From Bacteroidales bacterium (GTDB lineage: Bacteria > Bacteroidota > Bacteroidia > Bacteroidales > Muribaculaceae): a stretch of DNA of 33,579 nt. This document shows, piece by piece, positions 8,484 to 16,518 of the stretch. The translations under genes were made by a program, and so were the position numbers. Under the pieces are notes generated by a model. It saw only the letters and a program-made list of their open reading frames with translations, was not told the DNA's origin and did not search any database. Numbering within the stretch: the first letter of the stretch is position 1; each line of letters opens with the position of its first letter. The stretch spans positions 1-33,579 of the forward strand of contig SFEA01000025.1 of assembly GCA_004557385.1 (NCBI GenBank), in the 5' to 3' direction.

Positions 8484-11400
8484 CTATTTTATAAATAAAT
8501 GACGAATTAAAATCTTAACAACTTGTTCGAACCAAGCAAAAACATCTTTCGAGCGCGATGCTGCTGCAATGGCTTCCACCGAAAAATTGTCGATTGCTTC
8601 GACGTTGACGAGTGAGAATATGAGGAAATTGCCAAACTTGTGGGTGAGCACGTCCTGCAGGCTTTCGCCACTTGGGTTGTAGTTCAGCAGGCTGTCGCGG
8701 TAGGAGTTGATGCCAGGAAAAGGCAGGCATGCCACATCCTGCTGCAGAAACTGGTTGACCAGCTCGGGACAATAGTTTTTGGCGGTGCTGAGCACATTGC
8801 CAATCAGTTTCACTATTCCAAATTGATAGGTGCCATCGCGCTGTGATGGCGTGTTGTCGTACTCATTAACTTGCTCGATGGTGTTGAACTTGCTCATGAT
8901 GTGCTTGAGCAGTTGCAAAGCGGCACGTGGCAAGCCGATGTCGGTTATCATTTCCTGAATGTTTTCTACAAGATGCGTGAGTAGTTCGCGGTCCTTGTTT
9001 TTTGTTGCAAGGTCGATTAGAGAGTAGAAAGCGGGCATTGCGTCGGAGTCGGTTTGGTTGCAATCGGGCGAGGTGGCAAAGAATACGGCGGCATACCAAC
9101 TCATCACATTGCGTTTGTATCTGCCGCGAGAGTTGGCTTTCTTGCTATGGTGTCCAGCGAACAATCCACGGCAGCGCAAAGTCCAATCGGCAGCTTCTCG
9201 AGTGTAGATGTCGAGTAGTTCGGCGTTGGGCTTATGGCTTTGGAGCGCAATCTGATATAGCACATAAAGCATCGACATTTGGCTATAGTCAAACCACTTC
9301 GATGAGCGGAAATCGTCGGAGAAGAACGCAGTTGCTATAGGCTTATAATTGTTCCAATTGCACACACCCATTATCACCTGAATGCGTTCAAGCACGAAGT
9401 AGCTGAACGAGTCGCCGCTGCGATATGCCGATAGAACTTTAGGCTGGAACTGCCTCCAACGCTCCTCCTCGTCGCCTATTTGCTCTGGCGACATGCCTTG
9501 AACGGCTTTGACATGATGATGACAGAAACTCATTGCGGTGTCAACGTCATGGCTGTTCCATACGGCTCCGTTGTATGCGATGTTGTTGAAAGTGTTTTCA
9601 TGCCAATGTGACTGATATTCCATGGCATTGTTCACATAGTCCGACTGGAATGTGATTTGTTTCTTCATGGCAATCTGCAGGAAAGGCAGGAAGATTTTTA
9701 TCAGGTAGAGATTGGCTGTGAAATAACGGAATATCTGCTTGATTTCGTCAAGCATCTTGGTGGCTTGTGTGCGGCGGTCGTCGTTGCAGTCAAGCATGTT
9801 GTCGATGATGAGCAGAACAGCAAGTCGTGTGGCGGTTTCGAGGAAGATGAGAGCGTTTTTACGCAATCTGGGCGCGGCAAGCACTCGCAGAAGGGAGTGT
9901 TGCTTGATGCTGGCATACATCTCAACGATGATGCGTTCGGTGAGGTTTTGTTTCAGCGGCGTGTGGCTGGAGGTGTGATGGCGCTTCGACAGGTAGTAGG
10001 CATACATGCAAGAGTCGTTGCGTATGTCGTAAATAGGGTCGGTCATTATTTGCCACAGTAATGTCATGGCGTTGTGCTTATACAGCCCTTCGTTGAAATA
10101 ATCGGTGAGAAGCACGCCATTAATCAGGCTTACCGATGCCAAACGCTTAAGCCTAATGGTGGAGGATAGTTGCGTTTCGAGCGACTTATGCAAGGCAATG
10201 GTGCTGTCGTCGGCTTGATTGTTTTCGATGATTTTCACTACCTGATTGAATTGTTCAATCGTGGCATTGTCGGTGTTAGAGCCTGCAATGAGCAGATTGA
10301 GCAGCGTAAACAGTTGGTCCTCGTAGTTTTCCGAAATAAGTGCTCCGATGGTGTCGTTTAGCAGCGACATCACATTATAGTCGTCGCCCCAATTGTTTTG
10401 CAGTTGAATGAATACATCGAAGTTGCCATTGGCAGTGCATGTGTCAATCAGGGCATTGCGCAAAGCTCCTATCCACACCACGCTTGCATCGGTTGCTTTC
10501 AGCGCGTCGATGAAATGGCTTGGTTGCGGCGACTGGTGTAGCTCGATGAATGCTTGTGCAAGAATGTATTCCAAAAATCGTTCGTAGATGAACTGAATGT
10601 AAATGCGTTCGCCTTTGGTAGTGTTTCGGGTTACCTCTTTCAGAATAGGACGGTCGGCTTTGTTGAGCAGTTCGGCGTATGCGATGCTTATTCCATCGGA
10701 TTTGTAAATAAGTTGTGCCAGCTCGTGCAACTTGGCGTGGGGTTGCGTTAACGCCTCGCGTAGCTCGTTCACGTCAATTCCGTCGGTTGTTTCGTTGGCA
10801 AGGTAGCACATGAGCATGTGTTTGCCAATCAGGCGTAGAATGGCGCTCTGCTGTTTGCCGGCATAGGAGTTGGCAATGTCGCTGCACATGGTGCGAAATA
10901 GTGTGATTGAGGTGTAGTCGGCGGGTTGTTCCGACAGCGCTTTGCCGAGGAAGATGGTGGATGCAAACTTCAAAGTGAGCGGGTCGGTGAGGCGCAGTGC
11001 CACACGGCGGTCGATGTGCGCAAACGGTGTGTGCATCTGATAGAGTTGCTGATAAATGTCGTAGGCTTGGGCAAGCTCATCGTTGTTGAATCCGCGCACC
11101 TTTGTGCCTTCGCTGTGGTCGTTGAACAGTATGTGACTTTGCGCTTGGGTGTGGGGCAATATCACGTTCTTCCATGTGAAACCGCGGCAAGTGAAGAGAA
11201 CTTTGAATTGCGAAAATTCTTCTCGCGCCATAACGGCGCAGATGTCGCGATAGAGCGCCAGCGGGCCTTCGGCACCCGATTCGTCGTCGGCATACTTCAG
11301 GCACTCGTTTATCGCATCGAAAAACACGTATACATGTTGATTGTTTTGCTTGGCAAGGCGATTGATGTTTTCACACAACCGGTGTATGTCGCGGCGAGGG

Positions 11401-12518
11401 TTGAACGAAAACACTCCTTTTAGGAAATTGCCGAGTGTGATTGAAGTGAAATCTGATGAGTTTAGAATGAGCACCGGTTTGTCGGCGGCGATGAGCTGCT
11501 CTGTCCAGTAGGCAAGTTGGTTGGTCTTGCCTTGACCAGCCTCGCCGATTAGCGGAAACAATGTGGCATGGCTCTGCCAAAAAGCGTGAAGCGAATTGGT
11601 GAGTGCGGCACGTTCAACAAAAAGTTCGCGATTGTATTTCTTTTCGGCATACACCCTTCTCAGGAATTGTTGCGATTGCTTTTTCATGTGCATCTTTGCC
11701 TCTTCCCAGTTGAGGTCTTTGGCAATGTCGAACCACGGCGCAATGCGTTGCAAGTCGTTGTCGATTGCGCTATTTAGAGAATCGGTGATTAGCGTCACGG
11801 CGTTTTCGTTGCTCGATGTGAAGCTGGCACGCTCGTCCTTGAGCGACTGAAAGACATAGCGAAAGTCGTTTTCGTCGCAAAACACAAGAGGGTAGAGGTC
11901 GATGGTGAAATCAGGTTGCTCGTTGGTTGCGTCGGAGCTGATTTTGTAGCAATCGCGATTAATCACATAGGAGCAATTGGCGAGTGGCATAATGGCATTG
12001 AGCATGCTCTGAGTGCGCGGAATGAGCTGTTCCACCACTTGTCGGTAGATTTCCTCAGAAAGAGTAGTGCTGTGGCCGCGATACTCGTTGCGCAGCTGAA
12101 CGATGCTTGCCGATGTTTTGCTGCCGAGCAGAATGTTGCGGCGTTTGATGTATATGTTGTCGCAGAACGATTTCGTCAGACTCGATTGCGGAATATGCTT
12201 GGCTGCTGCCGCAATAAGCGGAGTGAGAAGGTCGTTAAGCCAGTCGCCGAACGACAGTGGACGCTTATTGTCGATTCTGTCGACAAACTGCCTGAGTGCA
12301 GGCAGTATGGCGGCATTGTTGGTGGATGCCTGCTGAAGAAGGCGCAGAAACACAAATGAGCAGAACGGTGCCGAAATTTCGAAAAAGTCAATCAGATGGT
12401 TCATCGCTTTTCCGTATTGTTGCTTTTCTATGGCGGTGACAGCTTGCTCAATGGGGTATGAGAGCGTGAAAGGCAGTCGCGAAATTTTGCCTGAATCTAT
12501 ATCGAATGGCTGATTCAT
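8484..12518 (-). CDS. Large STAND/NACHT-like NTPase with N-terminal RNx4H-containing domain; candidate defence protein
   Basis: A 1344-residue multidomain P-loop protein. Residues ~1-300 are a conserved-looking helical N-terminal part with LPF (15-17), PLSFGDWL (87-94) and RNEYRGH (143-149); the last fits the RNx4H pattern of HEPN ribonucleases, but similar RN..GH motifs occur in other N-terminal modules. The NTPase domain has Walker A GEAGQGKT (325-332), Walker B YVFFDAINE (397-405) and a sensor-like LFTCRGF (441-447), the order seen in NACHT/STAND proteins. Residues ~500-1344 are rich in helices and lack obvious catalytic motifs, like the ligand-sensing repeat arms of STAND ATPases. No signal peptide is present, so it should be cytoplasmic. 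It is divergent from the ATPase/membrane-protein operon at 12814-15282. Role in phage defence is inferred from architecture only. Confidence 0.7.
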   Translation of the reverse strand: MNQPFDIDSGKISRLPFTLSYPIEQAVTAIEKQQYGKAMNHLIDFFEISAPFCSFVFLRLLQQASTNNAAILPALRQFVDRIDNKRPLSFGDWLNDLLTPLIAAAAKHIPQSSLTKSFCDNIYIKRRNILLGSKTSASIVQLRNEYRGHSTTLSEEIYRQVVEQLIPRTQSMLNAIMPLANCSYVINRDCYKISSDATNEQPDFTIDLYPLVFCDENDFRYVFQSLKDERASFTSSNENAVTLITDSLNSAIDNDLQRIAPWFDIAKDLNWEEAKMHMKKQSQQFLRRVYAEKKYNRELFVERAALTNSLHAFWQSHATLFPLIGEAGQGKTNQLAYWTEQLIAADKPVLILNSSDFTSITLGNFLKGVFSFNPRRDIHRLCENINRLAKQNNQHVYVFFDAINECLKYADDESGAEGPLALYRDICAVMAREEFSQFKVLFTCRGFTWKNVILPHTQAQSHILFNDHSEGTKVRGFNNDELAQAYDIYQQLYQMHTPFAHIDRRVALRLTDPLTLKFASTIFLGKALSEQPADYTSITLFRTMCSDIANSYAGKQQSAILRLIGKHMLMCYLANETTDGIDVNELREALTQPHAKLHELAQLIYKSDGISIAYAELLNKADRPILKEVTRNTTKGERIYIQFIYERFLEYILAQAFIELHQSPQPSHFIDALKATDASVVWIGALRNALIDTCTANGNFDVFIQLQNNWGDDYNVMSLLNDTIGALISENYEDQLFTLLNLLIAGSNTDNATIEQFNQVVKIIENNQADDSTIALHKSLETQLSSTIRLKRLASVSLINGVLLTDYFNEGLYKHNAMTLLWQIMTDPIYDIRNDSCMYAYYLSKRHHTSSHTPLKQNLTERIIVEMYASIKQHSLLRVLAAPRLRKNALIFLETATRLAVLLIIDNMLDCNDDRRTQATKMLDEIKQIFRYFTANLYLIKIFLPFLQIAMKKQITFQSDYVNNAMEYQSHWHENTFNNIAYNGAVWNSHDVDTAMSFCHHHVKAVQGMSPEQIGDEEERWRQFQPKVLSAYRSGDSFSYFVLERIQVIMGVCNWNNYKPIATAFFSDDFRSSKWFDYSQMSMLYVLYQIALQSHKPNAELLDIYTREAADWTLRCRGLFAGHHSKKANSRGRYKRNVMSWYAAVFFATSPDCNQTDSDAMPAFYSLIDLATKNKDRELLTHLVENIQEMITDIGLPRAALQLLKHIMSKFNTIEQVNEYDNTPSQRDGTYQFGIVKLIGNVLSTAKNYCPELVNQFLQQDVACLPFPGINSYRDSLLNYNPSGESLQDVLTHKFGNFLIFSLVNVEAIDNFSVEAIAAASRSKDVFAWFEQVVKILIRHLFIK

Positions 12519-12566
12519 GGTTATAATTGGTTTTGCTATTTTGTTGAGGGGTTTAGTTGTTATCTA

Positions 12567-12597
12567 CAAATATATGCATTTATTTGCGTAAAGCAAC
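12567..12597 (-). promoter_or_regulatory. Promoter for the large NTPase gene
   Basis: The minus strand carries -7 box TATATTTG (12567-12574) and a 3-of-4 -33 box GTTG (12594-12597), 19 nt apart. The expected start of transcription near 12560 gives a leader of ~40 nt before the ATG at 12518. The -33 box touches the palindrome at 12597-12630. Confidence 0.55.
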
Positions 12598-12630
12598 AGC
12601 CTTTGCATCGAAAGATGCGAAAATAGGCTG
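12597..12630. repeat. Two-part palindrome with GAAA loop upstream of the NTPase promoter
   Basis: Outer arms CAGCCT (12597-12602) and AGGCTG (12625-12630) pair. Inner arms GCATC (12605-12609) and GATGC (12614-12618) pair around a GAAA tetraloop (12610-12613). It lies between divergent promoters, upstream of both, so it is not an obvious terminator of either unit. It could be an operator or part of an unannotated RNA. Confidence 0.7.
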
Positions 12631-12723
12631 CGCTTGGCATAACAAAATCAAAAACTTGCGGTGTTTGTTTTGTTCTGCGCTCACTTGCACTTTCTTTGCC
12701 ACAAAGTTTTGGTACAATAGTTG

Positions 12724-12789
12724 ATACTACAAAAAATGTATTCACACTTTTTGTTATATCAATTTGTGTAATTACATATTTTGTAGTAT
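12724..12789. repeat. Inverted repeat with 17-bp arms overlapping the ATPase-operon promoter
   Basis: The left arm atactacaaaaaatgta (12724-12740) and right arm tacatattttgtagtat (12773-12789) are reverse complements at 16 of 17 positions, separated by 32 bp. The spacer holds the -33 box, and the right arm overlaps the first three bases of the -7 box (12787-12794). The geometry fits paired operator sites for a repressor or autoregulator. No transposon ends or target duplications were seen. Confidence 0.75.
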
Positions 12790-12794
12790 ATTTG
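12763..12794 (+). promoter_or_regulatory. Consensus Bacteroidota promoter of the ATPase/membrane-protein operon
   Basis: A -33 box TTTG (12763-12766) and -7 box TATATTTG (12787-12794) are separated by 20 nt, a perfect match. Transcription would begin near 12800, about 14 nt before the ATG at 12814. Confidence 0.75.
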
Positions 12795-12813
12795 CAGTAA
12801 AACAATATGAATT

Positions 12814-13947
12814 ATGGAAACACCTTTCATCTTTGGCAAGATTGCAACAGAGAAGAATTTTACAGACCGAGAAACGGAAACGGCTAACTTGGTTCAGAGC
12901 TTTACATCGCTGATAAATACAATTATCATCTCGCCTCGTCGTTGGGGAAAGAGTTCGCTTGTAAATAAGGCGGCAAAGTTGGCTATGGAGCAGGATAGAA
13001 AGTTGCGTATTTGCCATGTTGACTTATTCAATGTGCGCAATGAGGTGCATTTCTATTCGTTGCTTGCTCAGAAGGTTATCGCCGCTACGTCAACTAAATG
13101 GGAAGAGGCGGTGGAGAGTGCAAAAAGTTTCTTCTCGCATCTTATGCCAAAGATTTCGATTGGCAGTGACCCTACCAATGAAGTGTCGATTGATTTTGAT
13201 TGGGAAAGCATAAAACAAAATCCCGATGAGGTGCTTGACCTTGCCGAGAAAATTGCAAAGAAAAAGGGTGTTAAAATAGTTATTTGCGTTGATGAGTTCC
13301 AAAACATTTCCGAGTTTACAGACCCTGATTATTTCCAGAAGAAATTGCGTTCTCATTGGCAGCAACACCAAAATGTTGCTTATTGCTTATATGGCAGCAA
13401 GCGCCACATGATGATGGAGGTGTTTACCAACTCTTCGAAGCCGTTCTACAAATTTGGCAACTTGATGTTCCTCGAAAAGATTGACACGCCTTGTCTTGTA
13501 GAGTTCTTTAATACTCGGTTTTCCGAAACGGGAAAAACAATTACTGAGGATGCCGCAAACTTGATTGTAAAGCTTGTTGACAATCACCCTTACTATGCAC
13601 AGCAACTCGCACAGCTGTCGTGGTTAAGGACAAAGGATGTATGTGATGTTGAAATTGTGCGCGAGGCACATGCTGCATTGGTTGAGCAGTTGAGCCTATT
13701 GTTTGTGACTATAACAGAAACTCTTACAACACAGCAGCTAAACTATCTGAATGCACTAATTGCAGGTGAAAAGGCTATTAGCTCAACAGATGTGATGCAC
13801 CGCTACCAAATATCTTCTACGACATCAATAGCGCGCTCAAAGGCAGCTCTTATCAAGAATGATATTTTGGACAGTAAGGCAGGAGAAATTTCATTTCAAG
13901 ACCCAATTTATGCCTATTGGTTGAAAAGTGAGTATTTTGATAAATAG
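12814..13947 (+). CDS. PF01637-type (archaeal-ATPase/STAND-related) P-loop ATPase with C-terminal winged helix
   Basis: A 377-residue ATPase of the type common in Bacteroidota accessory regions, recognised by the opening PFIFGKI...FTDRE, Walker A SPRRWGKSS (40-48) and Walker B IVICVDEFQNI (155-165). After the ATPase lid, residues ~300-377 look like a winged helix-turn-helix ending in the family-typical DPIYAYWL. No membrane or secretion signal is present. Substrate and role are unknown for most members; they are related to MJ/PH-type STAND ATPases. It starts ~14 nt after a predicted transcription start and is followed after 24 nt by a membrane-protein gene, so they form an operon. By eye its codon use is more AT-rich than that of its neighbours, which hints at separate origin. 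The family call is firm and the function open. Confidence 0.8.
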   Translation: METPFIFGKIATEKNFTDRETETANLVQSFTSLINTIIISPRRWGKSSLVNKAAKLAMEQDRKLRICHVDLFNVRNEVHFYSLLAQKVIAATSTKWEEAVESAKSFFSHLMPKISIGSDPTNEVSIDFDWESIKQNPDEVLDLAEKIAKKKGVKIVICVDEFQNISEFTDPDYFQKKLRSHWQQHQNVAYCLYGSKRHMMMEVFTNSSKPFYKFGNLMFLEKIDTPCLVEFFNTRFSETGKTITEDAANLIVKLVDNHPYYAQQLAQLSWLRTKDVCDVEIVREAHAALVEQLSLLFVTITETLTTQQLNYLNALIAGEKAISSTDVMHRYQISSTTSIARSKAALIKNDILDSKAGEISFQDPIYAYWLKSEYFDK

Positions 13948-13971
13948 AATAAATTTAAAATATAAAAAAGG

Positions 13972-15282
13972 ATGCACGAGGTAAAAGCATTTTTGTGTGG
14001 CTATTTCACGCGCTGTTATCAAGCTGACTTCGGTATGATGGAAGAGCAGGGTTGGGTGCGCCGTCAGCCGAGTAAAGAGCAGATTGCTGGTTTGAAAAGG
14101 GTGTACTATCGCGAGTTTGTTGATTTTTGTTTTGCCGATGCCCTTTCCCGGCGTGGTTGTGTGGAGTTGCGTCGCGAGGTGAATGAACCGATTGCGTTTG
14201 CCACCAAGTGCGGCGATGTGCAGTTGATGGTCGACGACTTGAGCCTTTATTTGATGCCTATGGACGTGACGTTGCTGAAGATTGGCATCAGCCTTGTGGT
14301 GGACGACCTCAACAAAGCTACTGCGGCGATTGGCTCGCTGCGTATGGTGGACTATTACACGCCTCAGACGCATGGCGAGTTTATGCGCTTGGGTGTTGAG
14401 CCTTTGTTGGAGCAGTGTCGCGCCTTGACGGGCAGCGACGCGCAGCTGGCGAGCGCCTTGGTGGAGCAGGGCAATAAGTTCAGGGTGTTTCAGATTGTTA
14501 ACAGCTGTGCGCCTCACGAGGCAGATGGACAGTCGGGGCTGAACGACGTGACGCTCTATCAGCTGGGAACAATGTCAAAGGTGACCGACGGCAATCTTGA
14601 GGGCAGCGGCGTGAGCAGGGTGTATCTTGAAAAGGTTCTTGCCGAAAGCCATGTTAGTGTGTTCGACTCGTGGCATGCCCTTGCGCTGAACGACACGTTC
14701 ACGGTGCACGCCATCGACCTTCCTCCCAAGATGATTGAGCAATGGTGCGATTGTTATTTTGGTATGATTTACCTTCACTCGCTTATGGTGAAGAGTTTTC
14801 TTTTTGGGCTGAACGCGCAGCTTCGCGAGGCGATGCACGAAACGCCCACGGCACTGAATCAGCTGGGCACGGCATTTGGGTTGAGCCACGCACCTCTGCG
14901 AGTGTTGGCACGGCGGTTTGAGGAGTTTGAGCGCAGGTGTTGTTTCCACAAGGTGAGCTATAATTTCTTGCCATTGCTGCTCGACGAAGCCATCGACAAG
15001 GGGCTGTGCATAGCCGAGGAAAAGGAGCAGTTGTTTGGTGTGCTCGACAAGGAAAAAAGTCTGCGCGATGCAGCCAACGACCGCCTTGTAAACGGATTGC
15101 TTTTTGTGTTGTCGCTGTTGACGCTGTTTTCAGCGATATGGGATTTCTCGTGCTTGCTGAACGAGATGTATCCATACGACCGCTATTTTGCCAGCCAAAT
15201 GGTTGGCTTCCGCTGGGTGACGTTGCTTGCCTTGCTGGTTCTTGCCGGTGTGGTTTGGCGATTGTTTAAGCGCCGTCGCTAA
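13972..15282 (+). CDS. Unknown protein with two C-terminal transmembrane helices, partner of the ATPase
   Basis: I do not recognise this 436-residue protein. Residues 1-~370 are soluble and mixed alpha/beta, with a strand-rich stretch near 80-110 (DLSLYLMPMDVTLLKIGISLVV) and long helices at ~280-365. Two membrane helices follow at ~373-395 and ~415-432, joined by a short aromatic/acidic loop, and the tail is basic (KRRR). The layout, a big cytoplasmic domain with two closely spaced C-terminal helices, recalls CorA-like channels, but the GMN motif of true CorA is absent. It starts 24 nt after the ATPase gene with an AAAAAGG stretch just before the ATG, so co-expression is likely. It ends 3 nt before the end of the convergent phosphodiesterase gene. 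Alternatives are a sensor or membrane effector controlled by the ATPase. Confidence 0.7.
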   Translation: MHEVKAFLCGYFTRCYQADFGMMEEQGWVRRQPSKEQIAGLKRVYYREFVDFCFADALSRRGCVELRREVNEPIAFATKCGDVQLMVDDLSLYLMPMDVTLLKIGISLVVDDLNKATAAIGSLRMVDYYTPQTHGEFMRLGVEPLLEQCRALTGSDAQLASALVEQGNKFRVFQIVNSCAPHEADGQSGLNDVTLYQLGTMSKVTDGNLEGSGVSRVYLEKVLAESHVSVFDSWHALALNDTFTVHAIDLPPKMIEQWCDCYFGMIYLHSLMVKSFLFGLNAQLREAMHETPTALNQLGTAFGLSHAPLRVLARRFEEFERRCCFHKVSYNFLPLLLDEAIDKGLCIAEEKEQLFGVLDKEKSLRDAANDRLVNGLLFVLSLLTLFSAIWDFSCLLNEMYPYDRYFASQMVGFRWVTLLALLVLAGVVWRLFKRRR

Positions 15283-15285
15283 TGG

Positions 15286-16488
15286 CTATTTGGCAAGTAG
15301 GTCGTCAACAAGGTTGAGGCTGCCGTCGCAAGGTGCTGGTGTGATGCCCAGCAGATGGGCGAGCAGCGGATATATGCAGGTGTTGGCAAACTTTTCGGTC
15401 TTGGCATAGCCGTGGCGGAAGTCTGGTCCGATGGCACGGAACATCACGTGCATATCGCTCACTGTAGGGTCGAAGCCATGCGCACCGCCCGGCGAGAAAT
15501 CAACCTTGTCGGTGAACAGCCAACCGGCATCGGGCAGTGCCACCACGTCGCCAATGCGCGGATTTGTGCCGTAGCACAGATATGACGGAATGTCCTCACG
15601 CTTCCAAGCGCGCAGGTGCGGCACTTTGCTGAGTGCTTCCACCACCTTGTCGGCACAGCCGGGACGGCAATAGATTTGCCCTGGCAAGTCGCCGTCGACC
15701 TTTTCAATCCATTCGGGTTTTAGATATTTGTTTACAGCCACGGTGCGGTCGGGGCTGATGGGCGCCATGCCGTGGTCGCTGGTTACAATCAGGTTCACCT
15801 TCGAGGCGATGGGCAGGACGCTGAGGCGCACATTCAGCAGATGTATGAGACTGTCGAGCTGCTCAATCACTTTGCCGGTTTCTTTTGAATAAGGGCTGCA
15901 GTGATGTCCAACCTCGTCGGGCTGTTCAAAATAGAGCATAATCAGGTGCGGGCGCTCAGCCTCGGGCTTCTTGAGCAGGGCAATGGCGGCATCGATACGC
16001 TGTTCGAAGGTGAGCAGCGGCTTTTTGTTATAGTTCCACCAATAGTCGGGCATTCCGCCTGGCAGTGGAACGTCGCTTGCCACCCAATAGATGGTGGCGG
16101 TTTTCACCCCTTGTCGCTTAGCGGTAATCCAAATTGGTTCGCCGCCGTAGAACGATGCGTCATTGCGGGCCGCAGCGTCGCCAAGTGAGTAGTATTTGCC
16201 CTGCTCGCGGTCGAGGAAGCTGTTGGCAACAATGCCGTGATGGTCGGGCACCAAGCCGGTGGCAAGGGTGTAGTGGTTGGGGAAAGTCTTGCTCGGGAAC
16301 GAGGGCATCATCACAGCGCTAACGCCTTGCTGAGCCATCGAGTCAAAAAACGGTGTGTTGTACATTGCCGTGTAGTCGTTACGGAATCCGTCGAGGCTTA
16401 CAATGATGGTGTAGTTCTGTTGAGCTGTTGCCTGAACAAAAGCGGCAATCAAGCAAAGCAGCGATGCTATTAATCGAATCTTTTTCAT
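15286..16488 (-). CDS. Secreted NPP-type nucleotide pyrophosphatase/phosphodiesterase
   Basis: A 400-residue alkaline-phosphatase-superfamily enzyme of the ectonucleotide pyrophosphatase/phosphodiesterase group (PF01663). Residues 1-22 are a signal peptide ending ATAQ. Metal and catalytic residues are all visible: Asp33 in VSLDGFR, nucleophile Thr68 in SFPSKTFPNH with Asn71, Asp191/His195 in QPDEVGHH, Asp238/His239 in TSDHGM, and His337 in GGAHGFD. It should act in the periplasm or at the cell surface on nucleotide or other phosphodiesters; the exact substrate is not predictable. The start lies 30 nt downstream of mutS2 on the same strand with no promoter in the gap, so it is probably read from the mutS2 transcript, an odd pairing. 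It converges on the gene ending at 15282. Confidence 0.9.
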   Translation of the reverse strand: MKKIRLIASLLCLIAAFVQATAQQNYTIIVSLDGFRNDYTAMYNTPFFDSMAQQGVSAVMMPSFPSKTFPNHYTLATGLVPDHHGIVANSFLDREQGKYYSLGDAAARNDASFYGGEPIWITAKRQGVKTATIYWVASDVPLPGGMPDYWWNYNKKPLLTFEQRIDAAIALLKKPEAERPHLIMLYFEQPDEVGHHCSPYSKETGKVIEQLDSLIHLLNVRLSVLPIASKVNLIVTSDHGMAPISPDRTVAVNKYLKPEWIEKVDGDLPGQIYCRPGCADKVVEALSKVPHLRAWKREDIPSYLCYGTNPRIGDVVALPDAGWLFTDKVDFSPGGAHGFDPTVSDMHVMFRAIGPDFRHGYAKTEKFANTCIYPLLAHLLGITPAPCDGSLNLVDDLLAK

Positions 16489-16518
16489 TACGAAATTTTT
16501 TTCAAGTTGTGTGTGGGG

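Larger units (their letters stand above)
12519..12813. other. Divergent regulatory region between NTPase gene and ATPase operon
   Basis: This 295-bp AT-rich gap holds facing promoters (12567-12597 on minus, 12763-12794 on plus), a GAAA-loop palindrome (12597-12630) and a 17-bp-arm inverted repeat (12724-12740 with 12773-12789). No ORF here looks real. The concentration of symmetric elements suggests the two units are controlled together. Confidence 0.6.

Noticed and set aside
12724..12789. The inverted repeat as ends of a small transposon
   Set aside because: The enclosed 32 bp is a promoter spacer, there is no target-site duplication, and no transposase lies nearby.
13972..15282. A true CorA magnesium channel
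   Set aside because: Topology is similar, but no GMN motif precedes or ends the first membrane helix.
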